Shown piece by piece: positions 1 to 11,272 of a DNA stretch of 64,000 nucleotides. Location of the stretch: the NCBI GenBank assembly GCA_003508835.1, contig PUFA01000535.1:62001-126000 (forward strand), in the 5' to 3' direction. Every line of letters starts with the position of its first letter. Position 1 is the first letter of the stretch. The position numbers and the translations under genes were made by a program. This DNA is from Eonycteris spelaea. Lineage: Eukaryota; Chordata; Mammalia; Chiroptera; Pteropodidae. The notes beneath the pieces were generated by a model. That model ran no database searches and was not told where the DNA came from. It saw nothing but the letters and a program-made list of their open reading frames with translations.

Positions 1-46
<46 letters not shown>
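1..46. repeat. (TC)n microsatellite at window edge
   Basis: Uninterrupted TC dinucleotide repeat that starts outside the window, followed by a T-rich run to about position 65. The full length cannot be known from here. Confidence 0.95.
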
Positions 47-49
<3 letters not shown>

Positions 50-61
50 ATTTTTTTTTAA

Positions 62-180
62 TTTTTGGCTTAAACAACAGAAATTTATTCTCTCATAGTT
101 GAGGAGCACAGAAGTCTGAAATCTTGATATTGTCAGGGTTGGTTCTTTATGAAGACCTGGTTCTTTCATGTCCAACAACT
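62..180 (-). mobile_element. MLT1-like LTR fragment (ERVL-MaLR), antisense
   Basis: The stretch reading AACAACAGAAATTTATTCTC followed by a 'gaagtctgaaatc...gttggttctt' segment is the antisense of the 3' third of MLT1-type LTRs as I remember them. Only this part is present; the rest of the LTR is not visible downstream. Old and divergent. Confidence 0.6.
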
Positions 181-770
181 TTACCAGTTGTTTAGATGAA
201 GTAAGAGAAGTCTGATCTATCATGTTTGGAGATGGCAGAAGATGGGAGACATATATGATGCATTAGAAGACATAATCAAAGTTTTAAAACAACATGAAGG
301 ACAGATTGTGATGGATAGTATATAATAAAAGATTTAAGTTAGAGTTTTAGTCAATAGTAAATGATATGAGATAACATTGTGATATAGCCACCAAAAGCAG
401 CTAATTTAATTTTAGGCTGCATTAATAGAACAAGGCAGGTGATAACATAGACTATTCTACATGGGTTGCAGCATAATGTGAGTATACATGGCATTCTAGG
501 TGCTATTTTTAAGAGGTATATAGACAAATATATTCAGAGGCACATGACAGGGATAGTAAAGAAAAATTAAATCAGTTCTTACAAGTAACCAGTGATTGAA
601 ATGGAAATGTTACCTTAAGAGTAAAGATTCTGGTGGAGAAGAGACCTTTATCAAATTTTAGTTGGTTGCAAACATTTTTAGAGGACTAAAAGTGAAAAAA
701 AAAAGTAATCGGACTTATTCTGTATGACTATGATTATAAATCTGGGACAAAGGTAATAAAAAGACTTTAA
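180..770. other. Unassigned AT-rich sequence
   Basis: No repeat family, reading frame or RNA gene is recognised. It separates the MLT1 fragment from the first L1. Confidence 0.5.
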
Positions 771-774
771 AATT

Positions 775-1980
775 TGTATCAAGAAACTTCTAGAAAACAT
801 AGGAACAAAACTCAAGGACCTAGGACTTAAAGAGGATTTTGTGAATTTGACCTCAAAAGCAATGGAAGTAAAAGTGAAAATAAATAAATGGGACTACATC
901 AAACTAAAAAGTTTCTGCTAAGCAAAATAAATCGTCAACAAGGTAAAGAGACAACCATCTAAATAGCAAAATATATTTGCAAGCAATGCCTCCAATAAGT
1001 GCCTAATATTCAAAATGTACAAAGTTCTCTTCAACTCAACAACAAAAAAATCCAATCAAAAAATGGGCAAAGGAATGAATAGACATTTCTCCATAGAGGA
1101 CATAAAAATGCTAACAAATATTTGAAAAGATGCTCAACATCACTAGCTGTTAGGGAAATGCAAATCAAAACCACAATGAGATACTATCTCACACCTGTTA
1201 GAATAGCTATAATCAACAGAACAAGCAATAACAAATGTTGGAGAGATGTGGAGAAAAAGGAACCTTCATACACTGCTGGTGGGACTGCAAATTGGTACAG
1301 CCACTATGGAAAACAGTATGAGGTTCCTCAAACAACTAAGAATTGATCTACCATATGATCCAGTAATCCCTCTACTGGGTATTTACCCCAAAGACTTGAA
1401 AACATATCAGAAAAGATATTTTCACACCGATGTTTATAGCAGCATTATTCAGAGTGGCAGGACATGGAAGCAACCAAAGTGTTTTACGATAGATGATTGG
1501 CTAAAGAAGCTGTGGTACATATATATAATGGAATATTACTCAGCCACAAGAAGAGATGAAATACTGTCATTTGTGACAACCTAGATGGACCTCGAGATAA
1601 TCACACTAAGCAAAATAAACTAGACAGAAAAGGTTGAAAATCACATGATGTCACTTATATATAGGATATAAACCTAAAAGCAACAAATGAACAGGAGAAG
1701 CAAAAATAAACTCATGGACATGGACTATAGACTAGTGGTTACCAGAGGGTAGGGGTTGGGGGGAGGGGGAGGTAGATGGGATAAAGGGTTTAAATATGTG
1801 GTGACAGAAAGAAATCTAACTATCAGAGGTGAACACACTGTGTAAATATATATATATGTATGTATGTATGTATACATACACACCTTACTGTTAAAGTGTA
1901 CAGCTAAAACTTATTGGATTTCTTTAAACAATGTCCCCATAAAAAGTAATTAAAAATAAAAATAAAAGAATCTTCTTTCT
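775..1980 (+). mobile_element. 5'-truncated LINE-1 (end of ORF2 plus 3'UTR)
   Basis: The sequence carries the carboxy-terminal part of L1 ORF2: the 'IKTTMRYYLTPVRIAI' block, the CW.(D/G) cysteine-region remnant and the 'WYIYIMEYYSA' block near 1510-1545. A 3'UTR and an A-rich tail follow at 1945-1978. ORF2 is broken into at least two frames (74 and 112 codons), so it is a fossil. The 3'UTR contains a short TA/TATG expansion at 1847-1882 and belongs to the same 3'UTR type as copies at 8730-8970 and 23130-23370. Confidence 0.9.
1847..1882. repeat. (TA)n/(TATG)n microsatellite inside an L1 3'UTR
   Basis: TATATATATA grades into GTATGTATGTATGTATACATACACAC. It sits in the same place in the L1 3'UTR where the copy at 8.8 kb carries a (TG)n expansion. 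Confidence 0.85.
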
Positions 1981-1984
1981 AAAC

Positions 1985-2980
1985 AGTAAAAGCAGTTCAA
2001 AGATGGAATGTGCTCTCTTTAACTGATAGAAGTTGTCTATCATATCACTGCATCTGGTAAAGCAGAGGCCCCAAAATTAATTGGCAGCAATGCTATACAA
2101 AGGACTCAAGCATACAAAAGGAAGCTGAAAACTATATTATTGTTCTACTTCCTTCTTACTCTACGAACCAAGTAAATTATGTGGTTATGAAGAAAAATGT
2201 TCCAACAGGATCTATGTAAACTTTACACCCAACCTATCAAGGAGCAGTGAGTATTTGATAGTCACTCTAGTTTAGAATATTATGGAAACTCTTTCTCTTC
2301 AAGCCTGTTAAGCTCCTTAGCTTCTTGAGATATTTTTTTACCCAAACACAATATATCAGAAATGACATTTTCATTTAAACATCTAAAAAAAAAATACAGA
2401 TAGCTTCACAGCACAAGCAGAAGAATTGCATATGGTAACACTAGTAGGAAAAAAATGCAGTATAACAATATCTAGCTTTTTCTCAAAAGGCAAGCCTTGA
2501 CAGTTTGATAGGTTTGGCAAAAAGGGGAGTAGAGGAATGAATTCATTCGTACCACAGCTGCAAAAATTTTTGTCAGGTAAAGTTTTAATTACAAAGTTTT
2601 AATTACTGCAGAAATGCTTCATGTTTCATGTCTATGACAGGATCATTTAAATATGTCACTCAGCAACAACAGATCCAATCAATTGTGGACATTGCAGTAG
2701 TCTGGTTTTACATTTACTACTATGAGGACAGAACTTACACAAAATTGTTTTCTAAACGTTATCCACTTAATAAACAAAGACATTAAGCCGCACAAGACAC
2801 CCTCAATTTCTGTAAACCCACTGAATCTCCAGAGGAAAGAAGGAAGGAAGGACTTGTCAGGATACAAATGGAAGAAGGTGAGGAAGAAATAAAGGAAAGA
2901 GTCTGAGATAAACTTATTTACTAGTTCTCTGCTTAGAGATTTCACACATTATTAACTTTCCCCACAAACATGAAGCAAAA
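1985..2980. other. Unassigned unique sequence
   Basis: No repeat recognised. The 88-codon reverse-strand frame at 2679-2945 has no recognisable domain and is treated as chance. Confidence 0.5.
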
Positions 2981-3245
2981 AATAATCATCGCCATTTTTA
3001 AAAGTGAAGTGGCATACTTAAAGCAGTTAAATAATTTACCCAAGTTCCACAGTTAAGAAATGATTGAATTCTGATCTAGCCAAATATCTTTTAAAACTTT
3101 CTGGTTTTCTTCAGTTGAATCCAGTCCCAAAAGTTGAATATAATATATCACACTCTTAAAAAAAAAAAAAAAAAAGAAATGATTGAACATGGATGTGTGT
3201 GACTACAAAGACCATGATTTTTTTTTTACTACAGCACACTGCCCC
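2981..3245 (-). mobile_element. MIR SINE, antisense, split by a small retroposed insert
   Basis: The left part (to 3068) reads like the reverse complement of a MIR core, from an AATAATCATCGCC...TTTTTAAAAG start to 'ttacccaagttccacagttaag'. The right part (3188-3245) resumes at 'gaacatggatgtgtgtgac' and ends near 'actacagcacactgccc', matching the tRNA-derived head in antisense. The two halves join correctly once the insert at 3069-3173 is removed. Confidence 0.7.
3069..3173 (+). mobile_element. Poly(A)-tailed retroposed fragment with 14-bp TSD (source unknown)
   Basis: About 90 bp of unrecognised sequence ends in 18 uninterrupted A residues (3158-3175). It is flanked by a perfect AAGAAATGATTGAA duplication (3055-3068 and 3174-3187; the two leading A residues of the second copy overlap the tail). 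AATATA, a weak polyadenylation-signal variant, lies about 15-20 bases before the tail. This is the signature of LINE-1 target-primed insertion of an RNA 3' end. The body matches no L1, MIR or MEG-type SINE I know, so a 5'-truncated mRNA copy is the simplest reading. Confidence 0.7.
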
Positions 3246-3259
3246 CCTACAATGTGTTG

Positions 3260-3830
3260 ATTTTAAGAATACTTAAAAGGTACAATATTTAGTAGCCTTC
3301 TCTGACTTTCAAACATCTTCAGGCCTTGCCCCTGCTTACTTCTTCAGGTTTTCTCTTATTACTCCACTCCTCAAACTCTACAGGCCAAAAAGAATACATT
3401 GTGAGTTCTCAGAATGTGCCAGGCTAACTCAACTTCTTGCCTTTGTACATTATGTTTCATCTGTTTTCTTCACCTACTGCTCAGCTCCTACTTCTTTTTC
3501 AAATCTAACTTTTCCAGAAAGACTTTAATGTCCACCTCAGATAGGTAACTGCCTTGCCTCTGCTATTCCATAGTACCTTCCAGGATACTTATATCACCTC
3601 CTTTATCATACTGTATTGTTTTTACTTCTCTCTCTCTCCACCCTTCTTACCCTTTCCCTCTCCCTCTCTATCTCCATCTCTATCTCCATCTCCATCTCTA
3701 TCTCTATCTCTCTCTTCACACTAGACTGCAGCTTCACAAAAGCAAGAACTTGAATTTGTTTTCACATAGTATCTCTAATATCTAGACTAGTATCTTAAAT
3801 GTAGTAAGCACTTAAAAATGCTGAAAGATG
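3260..3830 (+). mobile_element. LINE L2, 3' part
   Basis: Pyrimidine-rich text such as 'gccttgcccctgcttacttcttcagg' matches the end of L2 ORF2 and its 3'UTR. It ends near 'gtagtaagcacttaaaaatgctgaa', the usual L2 terminus. A CT-rich microsatellite has expanded inside it. Confidence 0.7.
3627..3714. repeat. CT-rich microsatellite (TCTCTATCTCCA type)
   Basis: Imperfect tandem units mixing TCTC, TATC and TCCA over about 90 bp. It appears to have grown inside the L2 fragment. Confidence 0.85.
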
Positions 3831-4495
3831 AGCTAATGGACAAACAGCAACAGTAACAACAACAAATGAACAAATGAACAAAGGAGGTAAGCAGGTCCAA
3901 TTTAGTAATAGTTAGACAGCTTGCATGTGATCCTAAGTAAAAGAGCTCAGATGAACAATTGTAATTTCAAAATAAATTTGGGACCGTTTCATTAAACCAG
4001 GAGTCCCCGTTTTCTCTTTAATAAAAGAGAGCCATATCCTCCAACTAGATTTAGATCTCTTCCAAGTTGTTTTTTTACCTTAGTATAAAGGTTGATACAC
4101 TTAATAAAGAATGGTTTACTCCCTTTAGTATCAGCATCCACATTTTCCAGGCTCTGAGCAATTTAGAAAAAGAAAACTGACAGCTACAGGCTTGTTCCAT
4201 CTCTCTACTGAGAGAGACAGATGTAATTGCCTATTTATACTCTGACAATGAGCAGATGTTTGTTTGATTTTCCTAATGTGTGTGCCCTAGCATTTGGACT
4301 GTCTTGTCTTACTTCCTACTATTTTTCTAGTTTTCTTTGCCTTTTGACCCAGAGACAAAACCAGACAGGAACAAAGAAATAATTTTCTCTTGTGAAACCT
4401 TCTGACTGCCTCATTTCAGTCAGAAGAAAATTAGTTCTTTTCCCTTTGAAGTGATTTGAGTCCCTCATAATTTAAAAACAATGCACCTGTGGACA
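3830..4495. other. Unassigned sequence
   Basis: No family recognised. Contains a short CAA/CAAATGAA-rich stretch near 3845-3885. Confidence 0.45.
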
Positions 4496-4499
4496 GATA

Positions 4500-4690
4500 G
4501 AGTAGTGCCTATAAAGGAATGCATGTAAGATGACCTGGATTATTTCTAGTCCTAGCTGTATCACTAGTCAACTGTGACTTTGGACAAGCCACTTAACCTC
4601 TCCAGGCTTTGGTTTCTTCATCTGTGAAATTAGGAGATTGGACTGTATGATCCCTAAAGTCTCTTTTTGCTCTTAAATTATTTCTTGAAT
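4500..4690 (+). mobile_element. MIR-family SINE
   Basis: The MIR core is legible: 'agctgtatcactagtcaactgtgac', then 'cacttaacctctccaggctt' and 'tcttcatctgtgaaattagg'. Both ends are eroded. Confidence 0.8.
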
Positions 4691-6900
4691 GAACAAGTAT
4701 GGATATAATATGGTTTCACCATAGTATAGAACCTTACAGTTTAAAGAATTACTGACTCGTTCTAGGTACAGACCTATAAGCCCATTCTCATTATTCCATC
4801 CCTCTGTTTCTCTGACTGAATGCATGTTTAAATCATATGACCTAAATTAAAATATAATGTCAGCCTATTAGATGGACATTGTTTGGAGCCTGCAGCCTTG
4901 ATACTCTAGTATAAAAGTCCCAGACTTGCTTCTGAAGACTCCGATTTCTCCTGGACATGACATTGTAATGATCCTATAGAGCAAGCTACATCCATCATGC
5001 ACCTGACCCATACAAATTTCCTAACTCTCCTGACTGGATTTTTTCCCCTTCAACATTGGGAAACATTGCATTATGGAAAGATGGTGGGGAACTAGAACTA
5101 AGCGTTTTCATAATCTGTTAAATTCAGTCTAAAAGAATTAATGAGTTAAAGGTAGCAGGATAAAATGAATTATAAATGAGGGATTTATAGTTACCAGTAG
5201 ATCGCAGTGGCCAGAAACTAGGTAAATATGGAAATAAAAACCTGGAAAGTATATGTACCTGAAGATAAAAAAGAAAATGGAGAGTCAATGTCTGAGCAGG
5301 TAGATAAGAACCTCAGGGAGTCAGATTGCAAATGACAAGACGACTGATAAATCTCTGGGCCAGTGGTTGGGGACTAAGAGATCATCCAGAATCTAAAGCA
5401 TAAGGCAGGGTAGACAGGACAACAGACATTAATTTTCAACCATCACAAAAGTCTTTATTCTGATGTAAGTGGATACTTACTACTAGGAAAAGAATCTTTT
5501 CAGAGCACACACAGGCAACTAGATGAGAAAGACCATCTGTCTGGTCTGGAGAGTTAATAGCAACTGGCAGTTAAAAGTAGGGACTAACTATCCACCTGTG
5601 TCATGGAAGGATGTGGAAGCACAGTATCAGGATCCAGTTCCACAATACAGAAAGCCTCAAGAAAAAATGAGACAACATGATCGTATTTCCATCCAACTTG
5701 TAAGAGGTGATCCCAATAAGCAGAAAAGTAGGTACATCAATCTCAAAGGAGGACTGTTGAGATTCTCCTCAAAGCCTCCCTGAACTTGATGGAGGAAATT
5801 TACCCTGATCATAGTTTACTAAAGTGAGGAAAACTGGCTGAACATCAATGAGGAGCTAATGATATGACTTAGCCAATAAGACTAAACCTAAAAGATAGTA
5901 GCAACTCCCAGTCCAGGAATGGCAATCACACCCACTTCTTACTCTCAGGTTTATGACACACATTGCTACCTAATCTCCTTTCAGATGAACCTGAGAGTAA
6001 CTTCTCAACACAAATCTCTTTACAGCCACTACCAAGTGATGGATTCACATTAGCACATCAGATTTAAGTATATTTCCATCTATATTGCAATTGTTAGAGC
6101 AGTTACAGTCCCAGACTTCATGAGGCTTCAGAGAACTTTTTTCTATTAACCTTTTGACTTCAATCCCCAATGCCATTCTATAGTCCACAGATGTTACTCA
6201 TGGCCCTAGGATTAAGAACAAAATCATCTTATTTGTATAAGCCTTTTATATATATTCACAGAGATTGACAGAGCCTACCTAACCATGCTTCTGCCTTGCA
6301 TTTTGTGGTTAACCCCTCATGACCCATAACAATGACCTGAAGGTAATAACGCCACTGCCCTGCTGACCCAGCCACAGTGGAAAGTCTTAGGTTTTAATTC
6401 TATAGGGCCATTCCACATGCCATTCATAATATTTTCCATTTTTCTAAAGTGATCCCATTTCCTGGGGAAATCATTTTTGAAAAAGTTATTACTTTCTTAG
6501 CAATTCTTCATATAAAATAGTTCCAGAAGCTGGTTGTACTGGCACCTTTCCAATTGAATGTTTAAATCAGAAGTTTCACCTAACTTTAAAAGATTTCCTC
6601 CTATCAAATAAAACTCTTCTTTCAGAGGAGATTTTCCTCTAGTTTCCTGGCCTGATTTACAAGCAAGTAAACAAACTGGAATATACCTCTTTTCTGATTT
6701 AAGATTCTCAAACAGATGAAAACAGCTTGTTAAACAGAGCAGTGGTAAGGGCCATTTTGCATGAATTCACTGAAGACAATCCATTAGTAATAAAGTAGCC
6801 TTATGTTTTCTAATAAGTTTAAGGCACAGAAAGCATTTATTTTTCCTACCTTTATTTTAAATGAGCTTTGATAATATTTGTCTGTTTAAAACTAAAGGAT
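4690..6900. other. Unassigned 2.2-kb block with one 86-codon frame
   Basis: No transposon or gene recognised with confidence. An 86-codon frame at 5523-5783 (plus) encodes a basic, proline- and glutamine-containing peptide, with no signal peptide, membrane segment or known motif. There is no upstream exon-like context. Weak L2-like text around 6170-6330 is too eroded to call. Confidence 0.4.
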
Positions 6901-6904
6901 AATC

Positions 6905-7632
6905 TCTTCAATGTTTTTCACTATAAAAAACAGTATGGAGACTTCTCAAAAGTTAAACATATAACTACAATATTATCCAGCAATTGCACTTCTGGGTATA
7001 TATCCAAAGAAAATGAAAATAGGACATAAAAAAGATATCTGCACTCCTATGTTGATTGCAGAATTAGTCACAAAAACTAAGAGATAGAAACAATCTGAGT
7101 GTCCATAAATGTATCATTGGATAAAGAAGATGTAAAATAAGTGCACACATGCACATGAGCATGCGCGCGCACACACACACACACAGAGGAATATTATTCA
7201 GCCACGAGAGAAAAAAATACTGTATGATCTCACTTATATGTGAAATCTAAAAAAAGCCAAACTCATAGAAACAGACAGTAGAGTGGTGGTTACCAGGGAC
7301 TGGGGGTGGGGGAATATGGGAGATATTAGTCAAAAGGTACAAACTTCCAGTTAGATGATGAATCAGTTCTGGAGATCTAATAGTTTTCAAGTATTAAATT
7401 TTATTTAAATTTTCTAATAGTTTTAAAGTATTATAAACTTCAAAGTTGCTAAGAGACTAGATCTTAAATGTTCTCACTACAAAATTAAATAATAATTATG
7501 TGACATGAAGGTGACATTAGCTAACACTAAGGTGGTAATCATATAGCAAATATATAAATGAATAAAATTGATCAACATATTGTACACAATAAACTCACAC
7601 AATGTTATATGCTAATTATCTCAATTTTTAGA
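6905..7632 (+). mobile_element. 5'-truncated LINE-1 (ORF2 end plus 3'UTR)
   Basis: Begins at 'aaaaacagtatggagacttctc' and continues through the degraded ORF2 end ('gaatattattcagccacgag'). The terminus near 'ctcacacaatgttatatgc' is typical of an older L1M-type 3' end. It abuts an antisense L1 tail to tail at about 7632. Confidence 0.85.
7161..7184. repeat. (CG)n/(CA)n microsatellite
   Basis: GCGCGCGC runs into ACACACACACACAC inside the L1 ORF2 remnant. Confidence 0.9.
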
Positions 7633-7704
7633 AAAGACTTTATACTTTAAAAGAGGTTTAGGTTCACAGCAAAACTGACAGGAAGGTATAAAGATTTCCC
7701 ATAT

Positions 7705-7972
7705 GATGGACAGTGGGGAGGGGGAGTTGGGGGCTGGGAGAATAAGGTTAAGGGCTAAACAAGTACAAATTAGTAGTTGATAGATGGTTACAAGGACGGG
7801 GAGCATGGCATAGGGAATACAGTTAGCATTAACATATTGGCTAGGTGGAAAACCAGAGAAGAGAAGGAGTAATTAGGAGGATCATTTTATAAACTATATA
7901 AGTGTCTTATAAATGTACTGTACACTTGAAACTAATATAAATAAATAAAACATAACTAACTAACTAACTAAC

Positions 7973-8003
<31 letters not shown>

Positions 8004-8004
8004 A
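7705..8004 (+). mobile_element. Short LINE-1 3' end nested in an antisense L1
   Basis: A 5'-truncated L1 of about 300 bp starts in the G-rich 3'UTR ('tggggagggggagttggggg') and ends at 'gtacacttgaaactaatata'. Its tail has expanded into (TAAC)n and (TAAA)n. It is flanked by ATTTCCCATAT (7694-7704) and ATTCCCTATAT (8005-8015), a slightly diverged TSD. Confidence 0.8.
7953..8004. repeat. (TAAC)n then (TAAA)n from an L1 A-tail
   Basis: Four-base units in series. The tail of the nested L1 is the evident seed. Confidence 0.9.
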
Positions 8005-8729
8005 ATTCCCTATATACTCCCTGCCCCCACGCATACATAACCTCCTCCATTATCACCCCCCCACCACCACCACCACCCAGTATGGTACATGTAATATAAC
8101 TGATAAATCTACATTCACCACCATAATCATCCAAAACCCATAGTTTTCATTAATGTTCATTCTTAGTGTTGTATAATCTATGTGTTTGGACAAATGTATA
8201 ATCATATGTATCAATCATGATATCATATAAAGTATTTTCACTGCCCTAAAAATCAATGTTCCACCTATTCATCCCTTCTTCTCACCTCTCAACCTCTGAC
8301 AACCATTGATCTTTTGAATGTTTCCTTAGTTTTGCCTTTTCCAGAATGTTATATAGTTGTAATCATATAGTAAGTAGCATTTTCAGATTGGCTTCTTTCA
8401 CTTAGTAATGTGTATTTAAAGTTCCTTCATGTCTTTTCATGCTTGATAGTTCATTTCTTCTTAGAACTGAAAATACTCCATTGTCTGGATCTACCACAGT
8501 TTATACATCAATTCACCAGCTGAAAGATATCTTAGTTGCTTTTAAGTTTTGGCAATTATTAACAAAGCCACTATAAACATCTATGTGAAGGTTTTTATGT
8601 GGAAGTAAATTTTCAGAACTTATATATTTTTAAAAATAGAAAATAGTTGAAAAGTAGATTATTTAATAAGCAAATATTTGGAAAACATCAACTATATTAC
8701 TATTATACTTTGATTAAAATAATTTAATT

Positions 8730-8970
8730 TCCAAAGGGTAGAGGATAGGGGGAGTGGGGAGGTAGACAGGGTGAAGAGAGTCAAATATGTGGTGGCAGAA
8801 AGAAATCTAACTATAGGAGGTGAACACACAGTGTGTGTGTGTGTGTGTGTGTGTGTGTTGTGTGTGTGTGTGTGTGTGTATGCCTTACTGTTAAAGTGCA
8901 TAGCTGAAACTTATTCAATTTCATTAACCAATGTCACCACAAAAACAAATAAATTAATTAATTAAAATAA
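8730..8970 (+). mobile_element. Very short LINE-1 3' end
   Basis: The last 240 bp of an L1 3'UTR runs from 'ccaaagggtagaggataggg' to 'aatgtcaccacaaaaacaaa' plus an A/T tail. It closely resembles the 3'UTR of the copy at 775-1980. ATTAAAATAA occurs at both edges and may be the TSD, but the sequence is too AT-rich to be sure. Confidence 0.85.
8830..8880. repeat. (TG)n microsatellite in an L1 3'UTR
   Basis: Nearly pure GT repeat of about 50 bp, broken once by TTG. Confidence 0.95.
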
Positions 8971-9990
8971 AAACATTAATTTAAAGGTAACATGACTTAG
9001 ACTCTTCAAAGTTAAATGCCTGAACTAAGCTTTCTATTTTAAAAATAAATAGAGGTGAGGTTTTTTCAGATTCAGATGTCTAGTAATCTCAGCTATTTAA
9101 AGCAAACAAGAATCCCAAAATAAAAGAAATCATGAAAATAGGTAAGAAGTAAAAGTGCATAGTTCTTATTAATGGTTATTTTACTGTCCAGAGAAAAGAA
9201 GTAAATTTTCACACAACCTCCCCACACCCCAGGGAAAAAGAATAGCTGATGGATTAGCCTGGATAGCAAAATCCAGGCCCATTACAGCAAAACTAAGAAG
9301 AGTAAGAGAAGGAAAAACATCAGAGAAAAATAATGGAAAGAGAGAAAATCAAAGGGAAAAGATCTATGTTTGGAAAAAAAAGAAGAAGAAGAAGAAGAAG
9401 AAGAGTACCAAGCAACAGACCCACTGACCTTTGTGATCAGACACAGAAGATCATAAAGGAGGGAACAGGAAGCACCTACTAATGGTCTGGGGGCTAACAG
9501 CCAAAATTGATAGATGGTTCCAAATTTCTCTCACTAAAAATTGAGAGAATCACTGAGTTGGGGAGTCAAAAGAAAAATTAAAAAATGAAAGAAAGAAGCA
9601 TGAATTTGAAGGTAGTCATTCAACATAGGTCATACCATATTTCAAACTGCAATCATTTCAAAGGTTTAGTTTCCAGTGCAAAAGAAGTGATATTTATAAA
9701 CACCCCGAGTCAATCATATTTGAGAAAAAAAAGACTCTTTACAAAGGCAGTGAAGCTTACAGTATATTTTAGGAAGAGTTCTACTATAAAAAATCTTTTT
9801 TAAAAAAATGCTCAAGGGACAGAGCTTCAGTTCTCTGGGAAAAAATTTAAAAGTTCAAGACACTTAATACCCAGATCACTTAAGACAACTGAATAATTAT
9901 TCTACATAGAAAATCCCCAAATTGTCAAATATTCTTTAAATAATGCTAATGGGTGAAAAGAAATGACACTTTGGTGTGTTATTGACTGAC
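8970..9990. other. Unassigned sequence with a (GAA)n tract
   Basis: Purine-rich, no family recognised. It holds the GAA repeat at 9373-9405. The 72-codon frame at 9585-9803 has no recognisable content. Confidence 0.45.
9373..9405. repeat. (GAA)n microsatellite
   Basis: About nine GAA units preceded by A8. Confidence 0.9.
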
Positions 9991-9994
9991 ACAT

Positions 9995-10285
9995 TAGAGA
10001 CAGCACACCACAGTATTTAAGCATGAGGGTTTTAGAGCTAGATAATCCAGGGTCATATCCTGGCTCTGTCACTTACTCAGCTCTTCTTTGATGACCTCAT
10101 ACTAAGTGACAATTTAGGTTAATTCCTTAATTACTCTGTGTCTCAGTTTCTTTGTTTTAGAATGTAGGCAACAAATGTGATCTACTTCATAGAGCGGCTG
10201 AAGGAATTAAACAAGACAGAAAAAAGGGTAGCACAGCATCCGGCATATAGTAAACAGTCACTACATGTTAGCAATTATTATCATT
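9995..10285 (+). mobile_element. MIR SINE, near full length
   Basis: The tRNA-derived head ('agtatttaagcatgagggtt'), the core ('tgtgtctcagtttctttg') and the 3' end ('agtaaacagtcactacatg') are in order. One of the better preserved MIR copies here. Confidence 0.85.
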
Positions 10286-10329
10286 ACACGTCATTTGGAG
10301 ATGTCAAATAATCTGCCTGTTTTTAGTCT

Positions 10330-10500
10330 CTCCTGCTTCCAATACTTGCTACTCTTTGCCATCACACCAATTTTCTTAAAACTAACCTACTAAAAACAAA
10401 TGTGATGACTATTGTGTAACAATCAACTCTACTTTTTTTGTTCTGTTTTGTTTTGAAATTTAAGGCAGTTAATGTCCTTCCACAATTTGGTACCTTCCTC
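10330..10500 (+). mobile_element. Probable L2 fragment
   Basis: 'tctctcctgcttccaatacttg' and 'tgtccttccacaatttgg' resemble the end of L2 ORF2. Weak; the match is by eye only. Confidence 0.4.
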
Positions 10501-11037
10501 CCGTAATTAATACTAATTATCCATCAGTATTTTCATCCCTATTTTAAGGGCAAAAATATTGCCCTGTGAACAGTTTTACAATTTACTTCTAGCTCAGCAA
10601 GCTATAATAAATCTTAAAGTTAAGCGTAGAGAGTAATTTTATTTTAGTTACCAAATAACACTGCTTCCTCTCAGTCCACAATAATTTCAACCTCTGGAGA
10701 TGAATCTGAAAAAGGTCTAAAGACCCAAATGATTCTGTATTTTCCATTATGTCTGTATTCTTGGTGGGAGGTAATAAAGACTTTTTAAAATCCTTTATAA
10801 CCAACTTCATGCTATATATTTAATAACACAAGGAGGATGAGATGGACTTGAGGTAAAGAAGGAAGAGTGCATAAAGAGCAGATGAAATGGAAATGGAGAC
10901 TAAATAAAAACAAAAAAGGGAAAGGAGAAAAGGATGGACCAACAATGTTTCAGCTGCTTTCTGATAAATATTTTATTTTGTTTTTCTGAGAAGAAATAGG
11001 AAAAATGGCCAGAAGTATGCACCCATAAAAATAGCTT

Positions 11038-11051
11038 TCACAAGAGGGCAC
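11038..11051 (+). promoter_or_regulatory. CTCF-like core motif
   Basis: TCACAAGAGGGCAC agrees with the CCACNAGRKGGCAS-type core at most positions. A single motif match of this length is expected by chance fairly often, so this is only a candidate. Confidence 0.3.
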
Positions 11052-11243
11052 TGGTACACTGGATGACAATTTGAATATTAGTAACAATACTTCGGAGTAA
11101 AAGATAGGTTATTTCCACATTGCTTTCCACTTGCTATTGAGTCATTCTCTGTATGAATTTTACATCTTCTGCTATGCAAAGTTTACTCTGGGGAACTTGA
11201 AGAGTAAAATGCCTTATCTGTCATTATATCGAGATGAAGAATG

Positions 11244-11272
11244 AAACAAACAAACAAACAAACAAACAAACA
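11244..11272. repeat. (AAAC)n microsatellite
   Basis: Seven AAAC units. Confidence 0.95.

Larger units (their letters stand above)
7633..8640 (-). mobile_element. LINE-1 3' region, antisense, interrupted by a younger L1
   Basis: Reverse-strand L1 3'UTR text ('ggtttaggttcacagcaaaact') is cut at 7704 and resumes at about 8005 with 'ctatatactccctgcccccac'. It continues to the 'ccattgtctggatctaccacag' region. Removing 7705-8004 restores the usual continuous sequence. Confidence 0.8.

Noticed and set aside
8692..8965. Histidine/threonine- and valine/cysteine-rich frames
   Set aside because: Translations of the (TG)n microsatellite in an L1 3'UTR.
11244..11272. Regularly spaced short repeats considered as a CRISPR-like array
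   Set aside because: Simple tandem (AAAC)n without spacers in a mammalian sequence; no array anywhere in the window.
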